Part shown: positions 26,585-35,023 of the stretch, in pieces
Layout of the letters: every line of letters begins with the position of its first letter
Numbering within the stretch: the stretch's first letter is position 1
Assembly: GCF_001905125.1 (NCBI RefSeq)
Contig: NZ_LWLE01000019.1
Span: 20,386-84,385, forward strand
Origin: Streptomyces sp. TSRI0281
GTDB taxonomy: Bacteria; Actinomycetota; Actinomycetes; Streptomycetales; Streptomycetaceae
Reading direction: 5' to 3'
Length of the DNA stretch: 64,000 bases
Made by a program: the position numbers and the translations under genes
The notes under the pieces: model-generated
What the model was told of the DNA's origin: nothing
The model's input: only the letters and a program-made list of their open reading frames with translations
The model's database searches: none

Positions 26585-27949
26585 TCAGTACCGTGGCAGC
26601 CGGGCTGAGGAGGCGCGGCCCCGCTCGATCAGCTCGACGGCCTGACGCTGCCGCGGGAAGCTGCGCATGTGCTGGAGCATGCGGGCCAGCGCACGGCCGA
26701 CCTCGTTGGAGCCGACGACATGCGGGTAGTGGTCGAGGAAGATGTGCCAGTGCGTGCAGGCCGCTTCGAGCTGGCCGTCGGCCACCAGCGCCTCCGCGAG
26801 GCGGGCCTGGGTGAGAGCGTAGGGGCGGTGTTGGCCCGGGTCTCGGTGCAGGACTGAGGACTGGAAGGCGAGTACAGCCTCGCCCGGACGTTGCAGTACT
26901 TGCAGCGTCCGGGCGCGTCTGTACTCGATGCCCGCCTCCGGGTAGGCGGTGAACGCGCCACCGTGGCCGTCTGCCCGGCCATGGGCGTCGGCGCTGTCCA
27001 CGAGGTCGGCCATCGCGCCTTTCCCGTTGTGCCGTGCGGCATGCGTGTGGCCGCGCTGGGCGAGGACGAAAGCCAGGACTGCCGGATCGTTTCGCCCCGC
27101 GCACTCGACAGCGGAGTCGGCAAGGCAGTGTGCCTGATGGATATGGCCGAGGCCGAGGGCCTGGACGCTCATGGCGCGCAGAGTGATCGCATAGGCGGCC
27201 CGGTTCCCGGCCTCGCGGGCCAATTCCAGGGCAAGGCGGTAGTATCGGTCGGCCAGACCGTGATGCCCACTGTCGGCCGTCATGAAGGCCAGCAGGTGGA
27301 CCAGCCGGGCACAGTGGTTCAGTATGTGGGGATTGACGTTCTCCCCTGCCGGAACCGATGTCAGCCGGGCCGCGTTGTCCGCCAGGTAGGCCGCCAGGGC
27401 CGAGCGGATGTAGGCACCGCCGTGAGCGCTGACCAGGCCGGCGAAGAGCTGCACCATGGTATTCAGGAACTCCTGGTCCGCCGACGCGTGCAGTTCCCCG
27501 CCCGGCCCGGGATGAAACGGGTCCGGTCTCCATACCGGCGGCGGAACCAGCAAGTAGGAGATGCCGACGAGGGCCGCCCGTTGATTCGGGTCGGCGTCCT
27601 GGCCGCACAACGCGATGAGCACGGGAAGTCCACCGCCGCCTTCCCGCCCGGTACCGGGCGGCAGACGACCGGAACCCGGCAGGCGGTCAGGATGGGTGAG
27701 CCCGGCGTCCTCGGCCGAAATCAAACGGCCGGCCCGGAGGCTGAGCGCCTGGGCGACCAGGTCGGGCACCGGTCCACGGGGCCGGGAGCCCCTGAGCCAG
27801 TGCGCCACGGACGTACGGTCGTAGCGCAGCCGCAGCCCCCGAGCCTCCCCCAGCGCGTTCACCGCACGGGCCAGATCCGCGGCACTCCAGGATGTGGCTT
27901 CAAGAAGGACAGCGAGCTTCTCGTTGGCAACGCCACGCGGCATAACCAT
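26585..27949 (-). CDS. TPR-type transcriptional regulator, NsdA-like
   Basis: A 454-residue regulator. The N terminus (about residues 3-80: ANEKLAVLLEATSWSAADLA, then RLRYDRTSVAHWLRGSRPRG) is a helix-turn-helix region of the kind found in NsdA and similar Streptomyces regulators, and the remainder is alpha-helical with TPR-like repeats (LADRYYRLALELAREAGNRA, then LTQARLAEALVADGQLEAAC). NsdA-family proteins repress development and antibiotic production; whether this paralogue does is unknown. ATG 27949 has GGAAGGGGAC upstream; longer frames are unlikely. It lies between the two biosynthetic regions but faces neither closely. Confidence 0.75.
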   Translation of the reverse strand: MVMPRGVANEKLAVLLEATSWSAADLARAVNALGEARGLRLRYDRTSVAHWLRGSRPRGPVPDLVAQALSLRAGRLISAEDAGLTHPDRLPGSGRLPPGTGREGGGGLPVLIALCGQDADPNQRAALVGISYLLVPPPVWRPDPFHPGPGGELHASADQEFLNTMVQLFAGLVSAHGGAYIRSALAAYLADNAARLTSVPAGENVNPHILNHCARLVHLLAFMTADSGHHGLADRYYRLALELAREAGNRAAYAITLRAMSVQALGLGHIHQAHCLADSAVECAGRNDPAVLAFVLAQRGHTHAARHNGKGAMADLVDSADAHGRADGHGGAFTAYPEAGIEYRRARTLQVLQRPGEAVLAFQSSVLHRDPGQHRPYALTQARLAEALVADGQLEAACTHWHIFLDHYPHVVGSNEVGRALARMLQHMRSFPRQRQAVELIERGRASSARLPRY

Positions 27950-28196
27950 GTCCCCTTCCGCTCCCACCACGCGGCGGGTACGCGCATGTCGCGGGTCCAG
28001 AACTGATGCCCGCCACGCCGCTCTGTACGCGCACCGGCCGAATCTGCGGTCAGGGGCGTCCGTTCCTCGCAGGGTGATTCCGAACATGCCGTCAGCGTTG
28101 AAGTACACGCTCTTCCGGTGGCGGGTGCCGCGGGTGGGTGACCAGTCATGTCACACCATCGTTGCGAGCATCCGGCTTTGGTCCGGGGTCAGTTGC

Positions 28197-28394
28197 TCAC
28201 TGTCTGCGGCCGTCATCATCTCCTGGCTGGTGCGGTCTGATCCTGGGAATCTTCCCGTTGCCTTGTGGAAAGGCTTCTTCGATCTCGTCGGCACCGTGGG
28301 CGCGGCACAGTCGCCGCAGGGGTGCCGCAACGACGTACCAGACTGCCGGGTACGGGCTGTCGTAGTCGTGCCCGAGGTTGAACCGGTCCCGCAC
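28197..28394 (-). pseudogene. Remnant of an unidentified gene
   Basis: A 65-residue frame with good protein character (MRDRFNLGHDYDSPYPAVWY, then VVAAPLRRLCRAHGADEIEE). The frame remains open and plausible further upstream (ESLHTGAAPEGLDAV), so the piece is likely the C terminus of a longer lost gene. I do not recognise the family. The rest of 28395-28646 gives nothing supportable. Confidence 0.35.
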
Positions 28395-28646
28395 CGCATC
28401 AAGCCCTTCCGGGGCTGCCCCGGTGTGAAGCGATTCCGGTCCTGTCCGGCGGAAGGGCGCCCCCGCCGGAACTCACCAGCCGGTCCGCCGTCACCCACCA
28501 CGGCCGTCCCTCCATGCCACCTCCTCATCACGCCTGTCGGCCCACCCCGGAAGAACACCGAAAGCACGGAACTTGGCCAGCAGGAGGACGCGTTCGCTTC
28601 GGCTGCGACCAGTTTCGGCGCATTCTCCGGCATGTGGGTTGAGCAT

Positions 28647-29456
28647 TCAGGCGATGTGGGGCCCTCCCCGTCCGTCGGTGGTCGCGACGAGGTAGTAGCA
28701 GGTGTTGCTGAGGGAGTACGAGCCGTCGCCACAGCGGTAGGGCGCGATCGATTCGGCGATGGCTTCGGCTACGTGGCTCTGCCCGGAGTGGCTGATCGCC
28801 TGTGCTGCCGGGCCGGTCGACAGGAGGCCGCGCAGTGCGGTGCCCAGATCGGGGTATTCCCAGGGGCAGTGCACCTTGCGCCATGCGGACGGGGTCAGTC
28901 CGGCCCTGGTCATGAGGGCTCCGGGTGCGTCGAGGTCGGTGGGGTCGAGGGAGGTTGGCCGGCCTGGCGGTCCTTGCGGCATCAGTGAGCCGAGGTCGAG
29001 CAAGTAGGTGATGGCATCGCATTCAGAGGGCGGACCCCACGTCGCGATCACGATGCTGCCGCCCGGGCGGGTGACCCGTATGGCCTCCGCGACGGTGGCT
29101 GCGGGGTCGGTGGCGAAGTGGAGACTGTTGAAGGCGGTCACGACGTTGAAGGCGTCGTCGGGGAACGGAAGGTACTGCATATCACCGACACGGAACAGGC
29201 CGGCGGGGTTCCGCTTCCGGGCGATCTCGATCAGTGCGACGGAGGCATCCAGCCCGCTGACCCTCGCGCCCAGGCAACTGGCCATGCCCACGAAGTCGCC
29301 TGCGCCACAGCCGACGTCCAGCAGCGTCCTGCCCTGCCAGGTACCCAGTTCACCGAGGACGGTGCGACAGACCGGCCGGATGGTCGGCTCCTGGACGTCG
29401 GCCCAGTCACGGGCGCGAGCTCCCCAGAGCGCGCCCTCCTGTTCCGCAGGCTTCAT
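28647..29456 (-). CDS. Class I SAM-dependent methyltransferase
   Basis: A 269-residue methyltransferase. Motif I is LLDVGCGAGDFVGMA (about residues 45-59), followed by an acidic residue at the end of strand 2 (VSGLDASVALIEIA), GDMQYLPFPDDAFNVVTAFN (motif II region) and RVTRPGGSIVIATWG (motif III). The fold is that of small-molecule UbiE/Methyltransf_11 enzymes. ATG 29456 has GGAAGGACG upstream. It is the third gene of a leftward set after an acyl-CoA dehydrogenase and a MoaD-like protein, 32 bases after the latter, so it may tailor a product whose sulfur or acyl part they supply. The substrate is not predictable. Confidence 0.85.
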   Translation of the reverse strand: MKPAEQEGALWGARARDWADVQEPTIRPVCRTVLGELGTWQGRTLLDVGCGAGDFVGMASCLGARVSGLDASVALIEIARKRNPAGLFRVGDMQYLPFPDDAFNVVTAFNSLHFATDPAATVAEAIRVTRPGGSIVIATWGPPSECDAITYLLDLGSLMPQGPPGRPTSLDPTDLDAPGALMTRAGLTPSAWRKVHCPWEYPDLGTALRGLLSTGPAAQAISHSGQSHVAEAIAESIAPYRCGDGSYSLSNTCYYLVATTDGRGGPHIA

Positions 29457-29488
29457 CGTCCTTCCGTCGCCGCGTTCGCCGGTCGGGC

Positions 29489-29755
29489 TCACCCGCCGGC
29501 GATCGCGGTGAAGAACTCGATACAGTCGTCCTCGGACAGCGGCATGTCGCCGTCGGGCCGATTGACGATCTCGCTGTTGAGGCACACGCGGTGCGCTTGA
29601 CGCAGCTGTCCCCTGTTGTCCAGCAGGAGTCTCTTCAATTCCGGGAATTTCGAGGTCAGCTCGTTGAGCGCATCGCTCAGCGTGGTGGCCGTGATCGACA
29701 CCGTGCGCTGATGGTCGGCTGCCCGAAAGAGCATTCCGTTGAATTCGAAAGTCAT
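29489..29755 (-). CDS. MoaD/ThiS-like sulfur carrier protein
   Basis: An 88-residue beta-grasp protein of the MoaD/ThiS type. It begins MTFEFNGMLFRAAD, has the central helix LSDALNELTSKFPELKRLLL and ends EDDCIEFFTAIAGG. The exposed C-terminal Gly-Gly is the adenylation and thiocarboxylation site used by E1-like enzymes, and no peptide follows it, so no JAMM protease is needed. ATG 29755 has ACGGAG seven bases upstream. There is no molybdopterin or thiamine gene nearby, while a methyltransferase and an acyl-CoA dehydrogenase are, suggesting use as a sulfur donor in secondary metabolism. An activating enzyme must come from elsewhere. Confidence 0.8.
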   Translation of the reverse strand: MTFEFNGMLFRAADHQRTVSITATTLSDALNELTSKFPELKRLLLDNRGQLRQAHRVCLNSEIVNRPDGDMPLSEDDCIEFFTAIAGG

Positions 29756-30007
29756 GGACGTCTCCGTTCTTCTCGTGTCATGAGGCCGGCACACGGATCG
29801 GGCCAAGGTCTGTGGAGCCAACTGCTTCTTGGACCGTCGGCGTGCAAGCCCGGGTCCAGGACCCGCGCGCCGCCGCGACGTCCTGCCGCCGGTGATCGGG
29901 GTCCCGGTGTTCCGATCGCGCTTTTCCTCGCCATCTGCACGGCCGTGGGCCTCCCTGCCGTCAGGCTGAGGCCCATCGGGCGGTGCGACGGGACTCCGGG
30001 TTTGTCC

Positions 30008-31183
30008 TTACAGCGCCGAGTGCGGCTTGTCGGCTGGCGGTTTGCCCGCGCGTGCCGCCACTCCCGCCCCCAGATTGACTTCGAGGATGTCCTGGGTTCC
30101 CGCGAGCAGAGAGAGTCCGGAGAAGTCGCGCATGTACCTTCCCAGGTCCGGAGTCCCGTAGAAACCGTGGCCACCCAGCAGGACCTGGGCCCGGTCGAGC
30201 ACGAACCGGACCTGCTCCACGGCGAAATACTTGGCTGCCGCGACCACCGGATCGAATACCTGCTCCGCTCGGCCGGCCGCGACGCGCCCAAGTGCGTGAT
30301 AGAGCACGGCCCGAGCCGTCTCGACCGCCACGTACATGCGCCCGAGGGATGCCTCGACGTTCTTCAGCCCGGCGAGAGGTTCGCCGTAGCGGTCGATGGC
30401 GGCCAGCCGTGTCGCGCAGTCCTCCAGGACCGCCTGGGCTCGGCCGAGCGGCGCACACGCGGCCCACAGCCGCTGGTAGCTGAGGAAGCGCTGAGCGTGC
30501 GTCAGCCCGTCGGTCGCCACGAGTATGCGGTCGGCCGGCAGCGGAACCTCTTCGAAGGTGATCGAGGCCGCGCCGGCCGTCCGCATGGCAACGGGCTCGG
30601 CGGCCGTCACTGTGACGCCGGGATCATCGCGCTGCACCATGCAGGCCTGCATGTCCCCGGCCTCGTCCAGCGCGTAGGTGAGGAACACTTCGCTGATCAG
30701 CGCGCCGGTCACATAGGTCTTGTGGCCGGACAGGACGTAGTCGTCGCCTCTACGGCGCAGCAGGGTGCGAAACGAGAAGGCGTCGACATCCTCTGTGTAC
30801 GCGATACCCGCACCTGACCGGCCCTGGGCGAGCGGAACCGCATACGTCTCGATCAGGTCGGCGCGGCCCGACGCGCACACGAGCCTCGCGATATCGATCT
30901 GATGATTGATGATCAGCGGAAGTGCGGAATCCGCACAGAGATATCCGATCTGTTCGAGCACCATCCCCCAGGTCAGGGCGTCGGCGTTCTCCCCGCCCAC
31001 GTCTCGCGGCAGCGAGAGCGACAGCAGCCCGGTGGAACCCGCCAGAGCCATCAGATCGCTCGGCGGTGGGAGCCTCGCCTCATCCCGGTCGACCACGGTC
31101 CTGCCGACCTCGGCCAGCAGGACCCCCCAGCGGTTACGGACGAATCCGGCCACCTCGTCACGACGGTCCATGACATCAACCAT
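30008..31183 (-). CDS. Acyl-CoA dehydrogenase family protein
   Basis: A 391-residue flavoprotein of the acyl-CoA dehydrogenase family: N-terminal helices with LSLSLPRDVGGENADALTWG, the middle beta domain AGIAYTEDVDAFSFRTLLRR with YVLSGHKTYVTGA, and the C-terminal bundle ending QVLLGGHGFYGTPDLGRYMR with LSLLAGTQDILEVNLG. The candidate catalytic base region differs from the prolyl-carrier oxidase at 17342, so the two are not duplicates. ATG 31183 is supported by GGGAGGC nine bases upstream. It is the first gene of a leftward set with the MoaD-like carrier (252 bases later) and a methyltransferase. Confidence 0.8.
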   Translation of the reverse strand: MVDVMDRRDEVAGFVRNRWGVLLAEVGRTVVDRDEARLPPPSDLMALAGSTGLLSLSLPRDVGGENADALTWGMVLEQIGYLCADSALPLIINHQIDIARLVCASGRADLIETYAVPLAQGRSGAGIAYTEDVDAFSFRTLLRRRGDDYVLSGHKTYVTGALISEVFLTYALDEAGDMQACMVQRDDPGVTVTAAEPVAMRTAGAASITFEEVPLPADRILVATDGLTHAQRFLSYQRLWAACAPLGRAQAVLEDCATRLAAIDRYGEPLAGLKNVEASLGRMYVAVETARAVLYHALGRVAAGRAEQVFDPVVAAAKYFAVEQVRFVLDRAQVLLGGHGFYGTPDLGRYMRDFSGLSLLAGTQDILEVNLGAGVAARAGKPPADKPHSAL

Positions 31184-31504
31184 GCACATGCCTCCCTCGA
31201 CGAACCCACTCCAACGCCGGCAACAGGCTCCATCGGCGGAGACGACCAGCCGCATGCCCACGCTGAGGGCAATAGCTGTAGCCAGGACGGATCCCGATGG
31301 CGGGGTGCTGGCTGATTGCCGCCCCCAGGTGGGCACCTCACCATTAAGCACCCGCTTCACGGGAGCGGGAACGGGGCCCGCACGACCGAGGCATGCACGC
31401 GTTGAACGCTTGTGAACATGTGCGTCCTCTACGGCGAGAGACAGAGGCTCTGGCGTACAACACCCGCCCATGGCCCCGGGCCCGGAGCAATGCCGCAGGT
31501 CATG

Positions 31505-31531
31505 GGGGAAACACAGAAACGGTGTTTCCCC
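31505..31531 (-). terminator. Hairpin, possible terminator
   Basis: GGGGAAACAC (31505-31514) pairs perfectly with GTGTTTCCCC (31522-31531) around a 7-base loop. It lies about 160 bases downstream of the small leftward frame ending at 31691 and upstream of the acyl-CoA dehydrogenase gene, so it could insulate the two. Bases 31184-31690 otherwise show no gene. Confidence 0.5.
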
Positions 31532-31690
31532 AGCTGCCAACCGGCACATCACGTTCGGGTACCGCGGCGGCCAGGAAATGCAGCCGTTGAAGGGGATGGG
31601 ACGAGCACCCCGGGTGGCGGCCCGCTCATAGCGCCTGCACGTCCCGTGGCCCTCAGCACGCGGGTCCCGATTGGCCGGTAGTCACAGCCG

Positions 31691-31951
31691 CTACGACCGT
31701 GACTGCCCTTGGAGAACCATGCGTTTGCGAACCTCAGCGGGCGACAGGACGTTCGTCTCCCGGTACAGACCGGTACGGATGGCGGTCCCGCTGGTCGGCA
31801 GCCCCCCGACGAAGCCGGCGTACCTTTTGCGCCACATCTTTCGCCCGCCCTCCAGGTCGGGGTCGCCGAGCTCCGGTTCCTCGCGGAGGCTCGTGATCCT
31901 GAGCTGCCGGAGAGCACGCGCCGCGGCCCTGTGAGCCCCCTGGTGCTCCAA
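31691..31951 (-). CDS. Hypothetical small protein
   Basis: An 86-residue frame with protein-like sequence (LRITSLREEPELGDPDLEGG, then MWRKRYAGFVGGLPTSGTAI and LYRETNVLSPAEVRKRMVLQ). It is basic, without signal or membrane segment. ATG 31837 has GGAGGGCGGGCGAAAG upstream and would give a 48-residue product, which is an alternative start. I do not recognise the family; it may be the C-terminal part of a longer lost protein. Confidence 0.4.
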   Translation of the reverse strand: MEHQGAHRAAARALRQLRITSLREEPELGDPDLEGGRKMWRKRYAGFVGGLPTSGTAIRTGLYRETNVLSPAEVRKRMVLQGQSRS

Positions 31952-32019
31952 GGCCTTCTGCGCCGCGAGCTCGGTGTGAGGTTTCGGGGCACGCCCTGAC
32001 CCGTAACTGAGCAGCCGTC

Positions 32020-32439
32020 ATGGCCGACACCACCACCGCTGTCCGGTCCGTCGTACGGGGCGAATCCCCCACCGCGCACGCTGTCGAGCCCGGCCCCATC
32101 GGCGCCGCCGACCTCGTAGGACTCCGGGCCGCACTCGATGCATCTTCGACAGTGACGGTCCCCGTGGCGTACTGCGGCGCGAGAACCTCACCTTCCGCAC
32201 CACCCGGACCACATGGGCGGCCCGCCGCACCTGACTCCCCGTCCGGCGACTATATGTTCGCCGTCGCGGATCTCGTGATCATCAACAAGATCGACCTGCT
32301 CCCGTACGTCGACTTCGACGGCGACCAGTGCGAGAAGTACGCCCGGTCCATCAATCCGGACCTACAGGTGCTGAAGGTCTCGGCCACCACAGGAGAGGGG
32401 ATGACGGACTGGTACGACTGGTTGGGCGAGCGGTACTGA
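32020..32439 (+). pseudogene. hypB: C-terminal fragment of hydrogenase nickel-insertion GTPase HypB
   Basis: From about 32255 the frame reads MFAVADLVIINKIDLLPYVD, then YARSINPDLQVLKVSATTGE and DWYDWLGERY. This is the C-terminal part of HypB, including the NKID base-recognition motif of its GTPase domain. The N-terminal P-loop (GSPGSGKT) and the metal-binding cysteine-histidine residues are absent; the first 75 residues are unrelated. No hydrogenase genes are nearby, so this is a stranded relic. ATG 32020 merely opens the frame and is not an authentic HypB start. Confidence 0.75.
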
Positions 32440-32575
32440 CGCCCTGCCGGCCGCCCCGGTGGTGCTTCAGCGGCGCCGAGGTGATGTCGCCCTTGGTCCG
32501 TGGCTGTGCCTGTCGGTTGCGGGGCAGCCGGGGGCGGCGGCCGGTCGCTGACCCCGGGTACCGCGGACCGGAAAG

Positions 32576-33328
32576 ATGAGTACGACGGCTCACGCCCCGG
32601 CGGCGCCCGCCACCGACGATGAAGAGCAACATCATCATCGAGACCGGGGACCACACATGCTCAGCCGCATAGCCGACATCCTGGCGCCGGGCGTCGGGCG
32701 ACTGTCGGTCACCACCGACTCCGGCACCGAACTCACGCCGGGCAGCATCATCGCCGTGAACCACACCTCACTCGCCGACCCCGCCGTCGTGCTCGCCGCC
32801 CTGTACCGCCTCGGCATCGAGCCGGTCGTCATGGCGGCTGCGGGGCTGTGGCGCATCCCGTTGCTCGGCCGCACCCTCGCCCGTGAAGGGCACATCCCGG
32901 TGTTCCGCGGAGACCGGCGAGCCGCGACCGCGCTCGACCTGGCGGCCGGGGCGCTCGACCGTGGCCGGCTGATCCTCATCTACGCCGAAGGCGGCCTGCC
33001 CCGCCGCAAGGACGCCGCGGAGGCGGCCCCCGGTGCCTTCCACAGCGGCCTGGCCCGGCTCGCCGAACGCACCGGCGCCCCCGTCGTACCCGTGGGCCAG
33101 GCCGGCGCCCGCCGGGTGACCTCGGGGAGCGTGGCGAAGCAACTCGCCGGCCTGGCCACAGCGCCGCTGCGCCGACCGGGCCTGCACGTCCATGTAGGCG
33201 TACCGCTGGAACTGACGGGCGACCGCGCCGTGTGCACTGCGCGCGCCCGCACCGCGGTGACCACAGCGTGGCGTACGGCCGCAGCCCGCCTCGGTGAACC
33301 CGCCGCGCTCACCGCGGATCTGTCGTAG
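32576..33328 (+). CDS. Lysophospholipid (1-acyl-glycerol-3-phosphate) acyltransferase family protein
   Basis: A 250-residue PlsC-type acyltransferase. The catalytic HX4D motif is NHTSLADP (about residues 62-69), the second block is GHIPVFRGDRR, the third is YAEGGLPRRKD, and the fourth is VVPVGQAGARR. Together these form the acyl-acceptor and CoA or ACP binding site. The N-terminal 27 residues are poorly conserved and histidine-rich (EEQHHHRDRG), and an internal ATG at 32657 would also give a full domain. It could act in phospholipid synthesis or acylate a secondary metabolite. It stands alone on the plus strand. Confidence 0.8.
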   Translation: MSTTAHAPAAPATDDEEQHHHRDRGPHMLSRIADILAPGVGRLSVTTDSGTELTPGSIIAVNHTSLADPAVVLAALYRLGIEPVVMAAAGLWRIPLLGRTLAREGHIPVFRGDRRAATALDLAAGALDRGRLILIYAEGGLPRRKDAAEAAPGAFHSGLARLAERTGAPVVPVGQAGARRVTSGSVAKQLAGLATAPLRRPGLHVHVGVPLELTGDRAVCTARARTAVTTAWRTAAARLGEPAALTADLS

Positions 33329-33443
33329 CGGGCCGGCCGGCGACGGGACCGGCCGCAGCGGGCCGCTCATCGCGGGAAGACCCGGCCGCTGTGTCTCGCT
33401 GATCGACGGGTCCCCTACCGATGACAGCCTGGGCGCAGGGGGG

Positions 33444-34298
33444 TCACAGCATGGCCGCGCCGGTCACCATCGCCGCGACCCCGCCGACCAGAAGGATGAT
33501 GATCACACCGATGGACCTCTCGTTGCCACGGCGATCGGCCGCGAGGTCGGTCGTGTAGACGGCCAGGTCGGAGGGGGCGTAGTAGAGGGTGAGCTCGCGG
33601 CCGAGGGACCGGCCCGGGGCGGGGATGCCGTCGCGGGACAGGACGGTGACACGGGTGCCCTCAAGGGTGGTGAAGGTGACGATGGGGGCATGGTTGACGA
33701 TCTCTTGGCCCTCCCCGTCGGTATAGACGTCCTTGGTGACGGCCACGACACGCGCCGGAACGGCGACGGCCGAAGCCAGCAGGGCATCGCGGGCGCGCGC
33801 CAGCCGGATGTCGGGGCTGGCCGCCGCGAAGGCCGTGACGAGGGCACCGAAGCCGAGCAGCGCCGCCGGCCAGCCCCGGATGACGGTCGCGTGGATCGCC
33901 AGCCCGATGAGGAGCAGGGCGACCGTACAGTTCGGGCCGATGCGGCCGTTCTTCTCCCCCGCGATGTCCAGCACCACGCGGAACCGGTCCGGCCGCCCGG
34001 GTGGGTAGCGCACCTCGAACTCACGGCCCACCCAGGCTTCCTCGATCGCACTGCCGTGCTTCCCGGCGTTCGGCAGGATGAACTCCTGCCCTGTGGCAGG
34101 GTCCCGGAAAGCGACCGTCACCGGTATCCCGGGCTCCTTGGAAGCGCCGTGTGCCGGCTGCCCCACCTCGACGATCCGTGCCTTCACCCAATACGCCCGC
34201 TGGGCGCGGGTCAGCCCGGCCAGCGAAAGCACGTAGCCGAGCAGCGCCAGCCCCGTGGGCACCACCCACCACAGCGCAAGCATGTCGTCAACACTCAT
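33444..34298 (-). CDS. DUF3592-type membrane protein
   Basis: A 284-residue integral membrane protein with four hydrophobic helices: about 8-26, two in the middle (about 126-160) and one C-terminal (about 262-282). Between them are two similar beta-rich segments (KARIVEVGQP...VGREFEVRYPPGRPDRFRVV and ARVVAVTKDVYTDGEGQEIV...GRELTLYYAPSDLAVYTTDL), the duplicated DUF3592 pattern. The function of this family is unknown. It is followed on the same strand only by non-coding sequence and is 74 bases from the next leftward gene upstream, with which it may share a transcript. Confidence 0.75.
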   Translation of the reverse strand: MSVDDMLALWWVVPTGLALLGYVLSLAGLTRAQRAYWVKARIVEVGQPAHGASKEPGIPVTVAFRDPATGQEFILPNAGKHGSAIEEAWVGREFEVRYPPGRPDRFRVVLDIAGEKNGRIGPNCTVALLLIGLAIHATVIRGWPAALLGFGALVTAFAAASPDIRLARARDALLASAVAVPARVVAVTKDVYTDGEGQEIVNHAPIVTFTTLEGTRVTVLSRDGIPAPGRSLGRELTLYYAPSDLAVYTTDLAADRRGNERSIGVIIILLVGGVAAMVTGAAML

Positions 34299-34372
34299 CC
34301 GAGCCCCCGCCCTTCTCCGCAGAAGTCAGTCTGTGGAACCGGCGGAAGGCGCTTCGTACCTCGGCGCCGGAG

Positions 34373-34795
34373 TCACGGTGTCACGCCGCTTCCGGCATAG
34401 AGGTAACCACCGGGCCGGGCAGGATCGGCGATCAGCAGTACCGGGTCGCCGACGCGCGGGATCAGCAGCTTCGAGACAATGGTCTGGAGGGTGATGCGGT
34501 CGGCCGTACCGGACAACTGGAGCACCAGGTCGACGATCGGGTCGAAGTTGACCAGCTTGCCGGTGTCGGCGATCGACACGACGACGGCGGGTATGGTCGG
34601 CACCCCCGCGGCGAGCAACTGCTGCACGTCCAGAGCGGAGTGATGCGCGCCGATCGACTGCTGGACCCGGGCGAAGTCCTCGTCGCCGAGGAAGGCGCGC
34701 GTGGCGCGGCCGTAGAAACCCTTGCCGCCGGCCACCTGCTCGGCGATCTCGGCGGCCCGCTCCTCGCGGCTCTTGCGCTTCCCGAAGATTCCCAT
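34373..34795 (-). CDS. Hypothetical small protein
   Basis: A 140-residue soluble protein beginning MGIFGKRKSREERAAEIAEQ. ATG 34795 has AAGGGAAG upstream. The second half (VPTIPAVVVSIADTGKLVNF, then LLIPRVGDPVLLIADPARPG) looks like a small beta-barrel. No family is recognised. It is the upstream neighbour of the DUF3592 gene and divergent from the CHAT operon, with about 230 bases between, so it may be co-regulated with either. Confidence 0.65.
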   Translation of the reverse strand: MGIFGKRKSREERAAEIAEQVAGGKGFYGRATRAFLGDEDFARVQQSIGAHHSALDVQQLLAAGVPTIPAVVVSIADTGKLVNFDPIVDLVLQLSGTADRITLQTIVSKLLIPRVGDPVLLIADPARPGGYLYAGSGVTP

Positions 34796-35023
34796 GGTGT
34801 TCTTCCCTTCTGGTGATGTCAGGCACAGGGGGCGGCCGACGGTCGACCGACCACCGACCTCGTCGTACGGAGCCACGAAGACGGCCGGGTCGCGTGGACG
34901 AACGTTCCGGTCATGGGTTCCCCCTCGTTGTCGGCCCTGGCTGACGGTATGGACGCTAGGCGGCCGGGGACGCCTACCGATCCCAGGTTCGTCCGCCCGT
35001 TCCCGTCGGCGTACCCTCCTCCC

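Noticed and set aside
32020..32439. Complete hydrogenase maturation gene
   Set aside because: Only the C-terminal GTPase part of HypB is present and there are no hydrogenase genes nearby.
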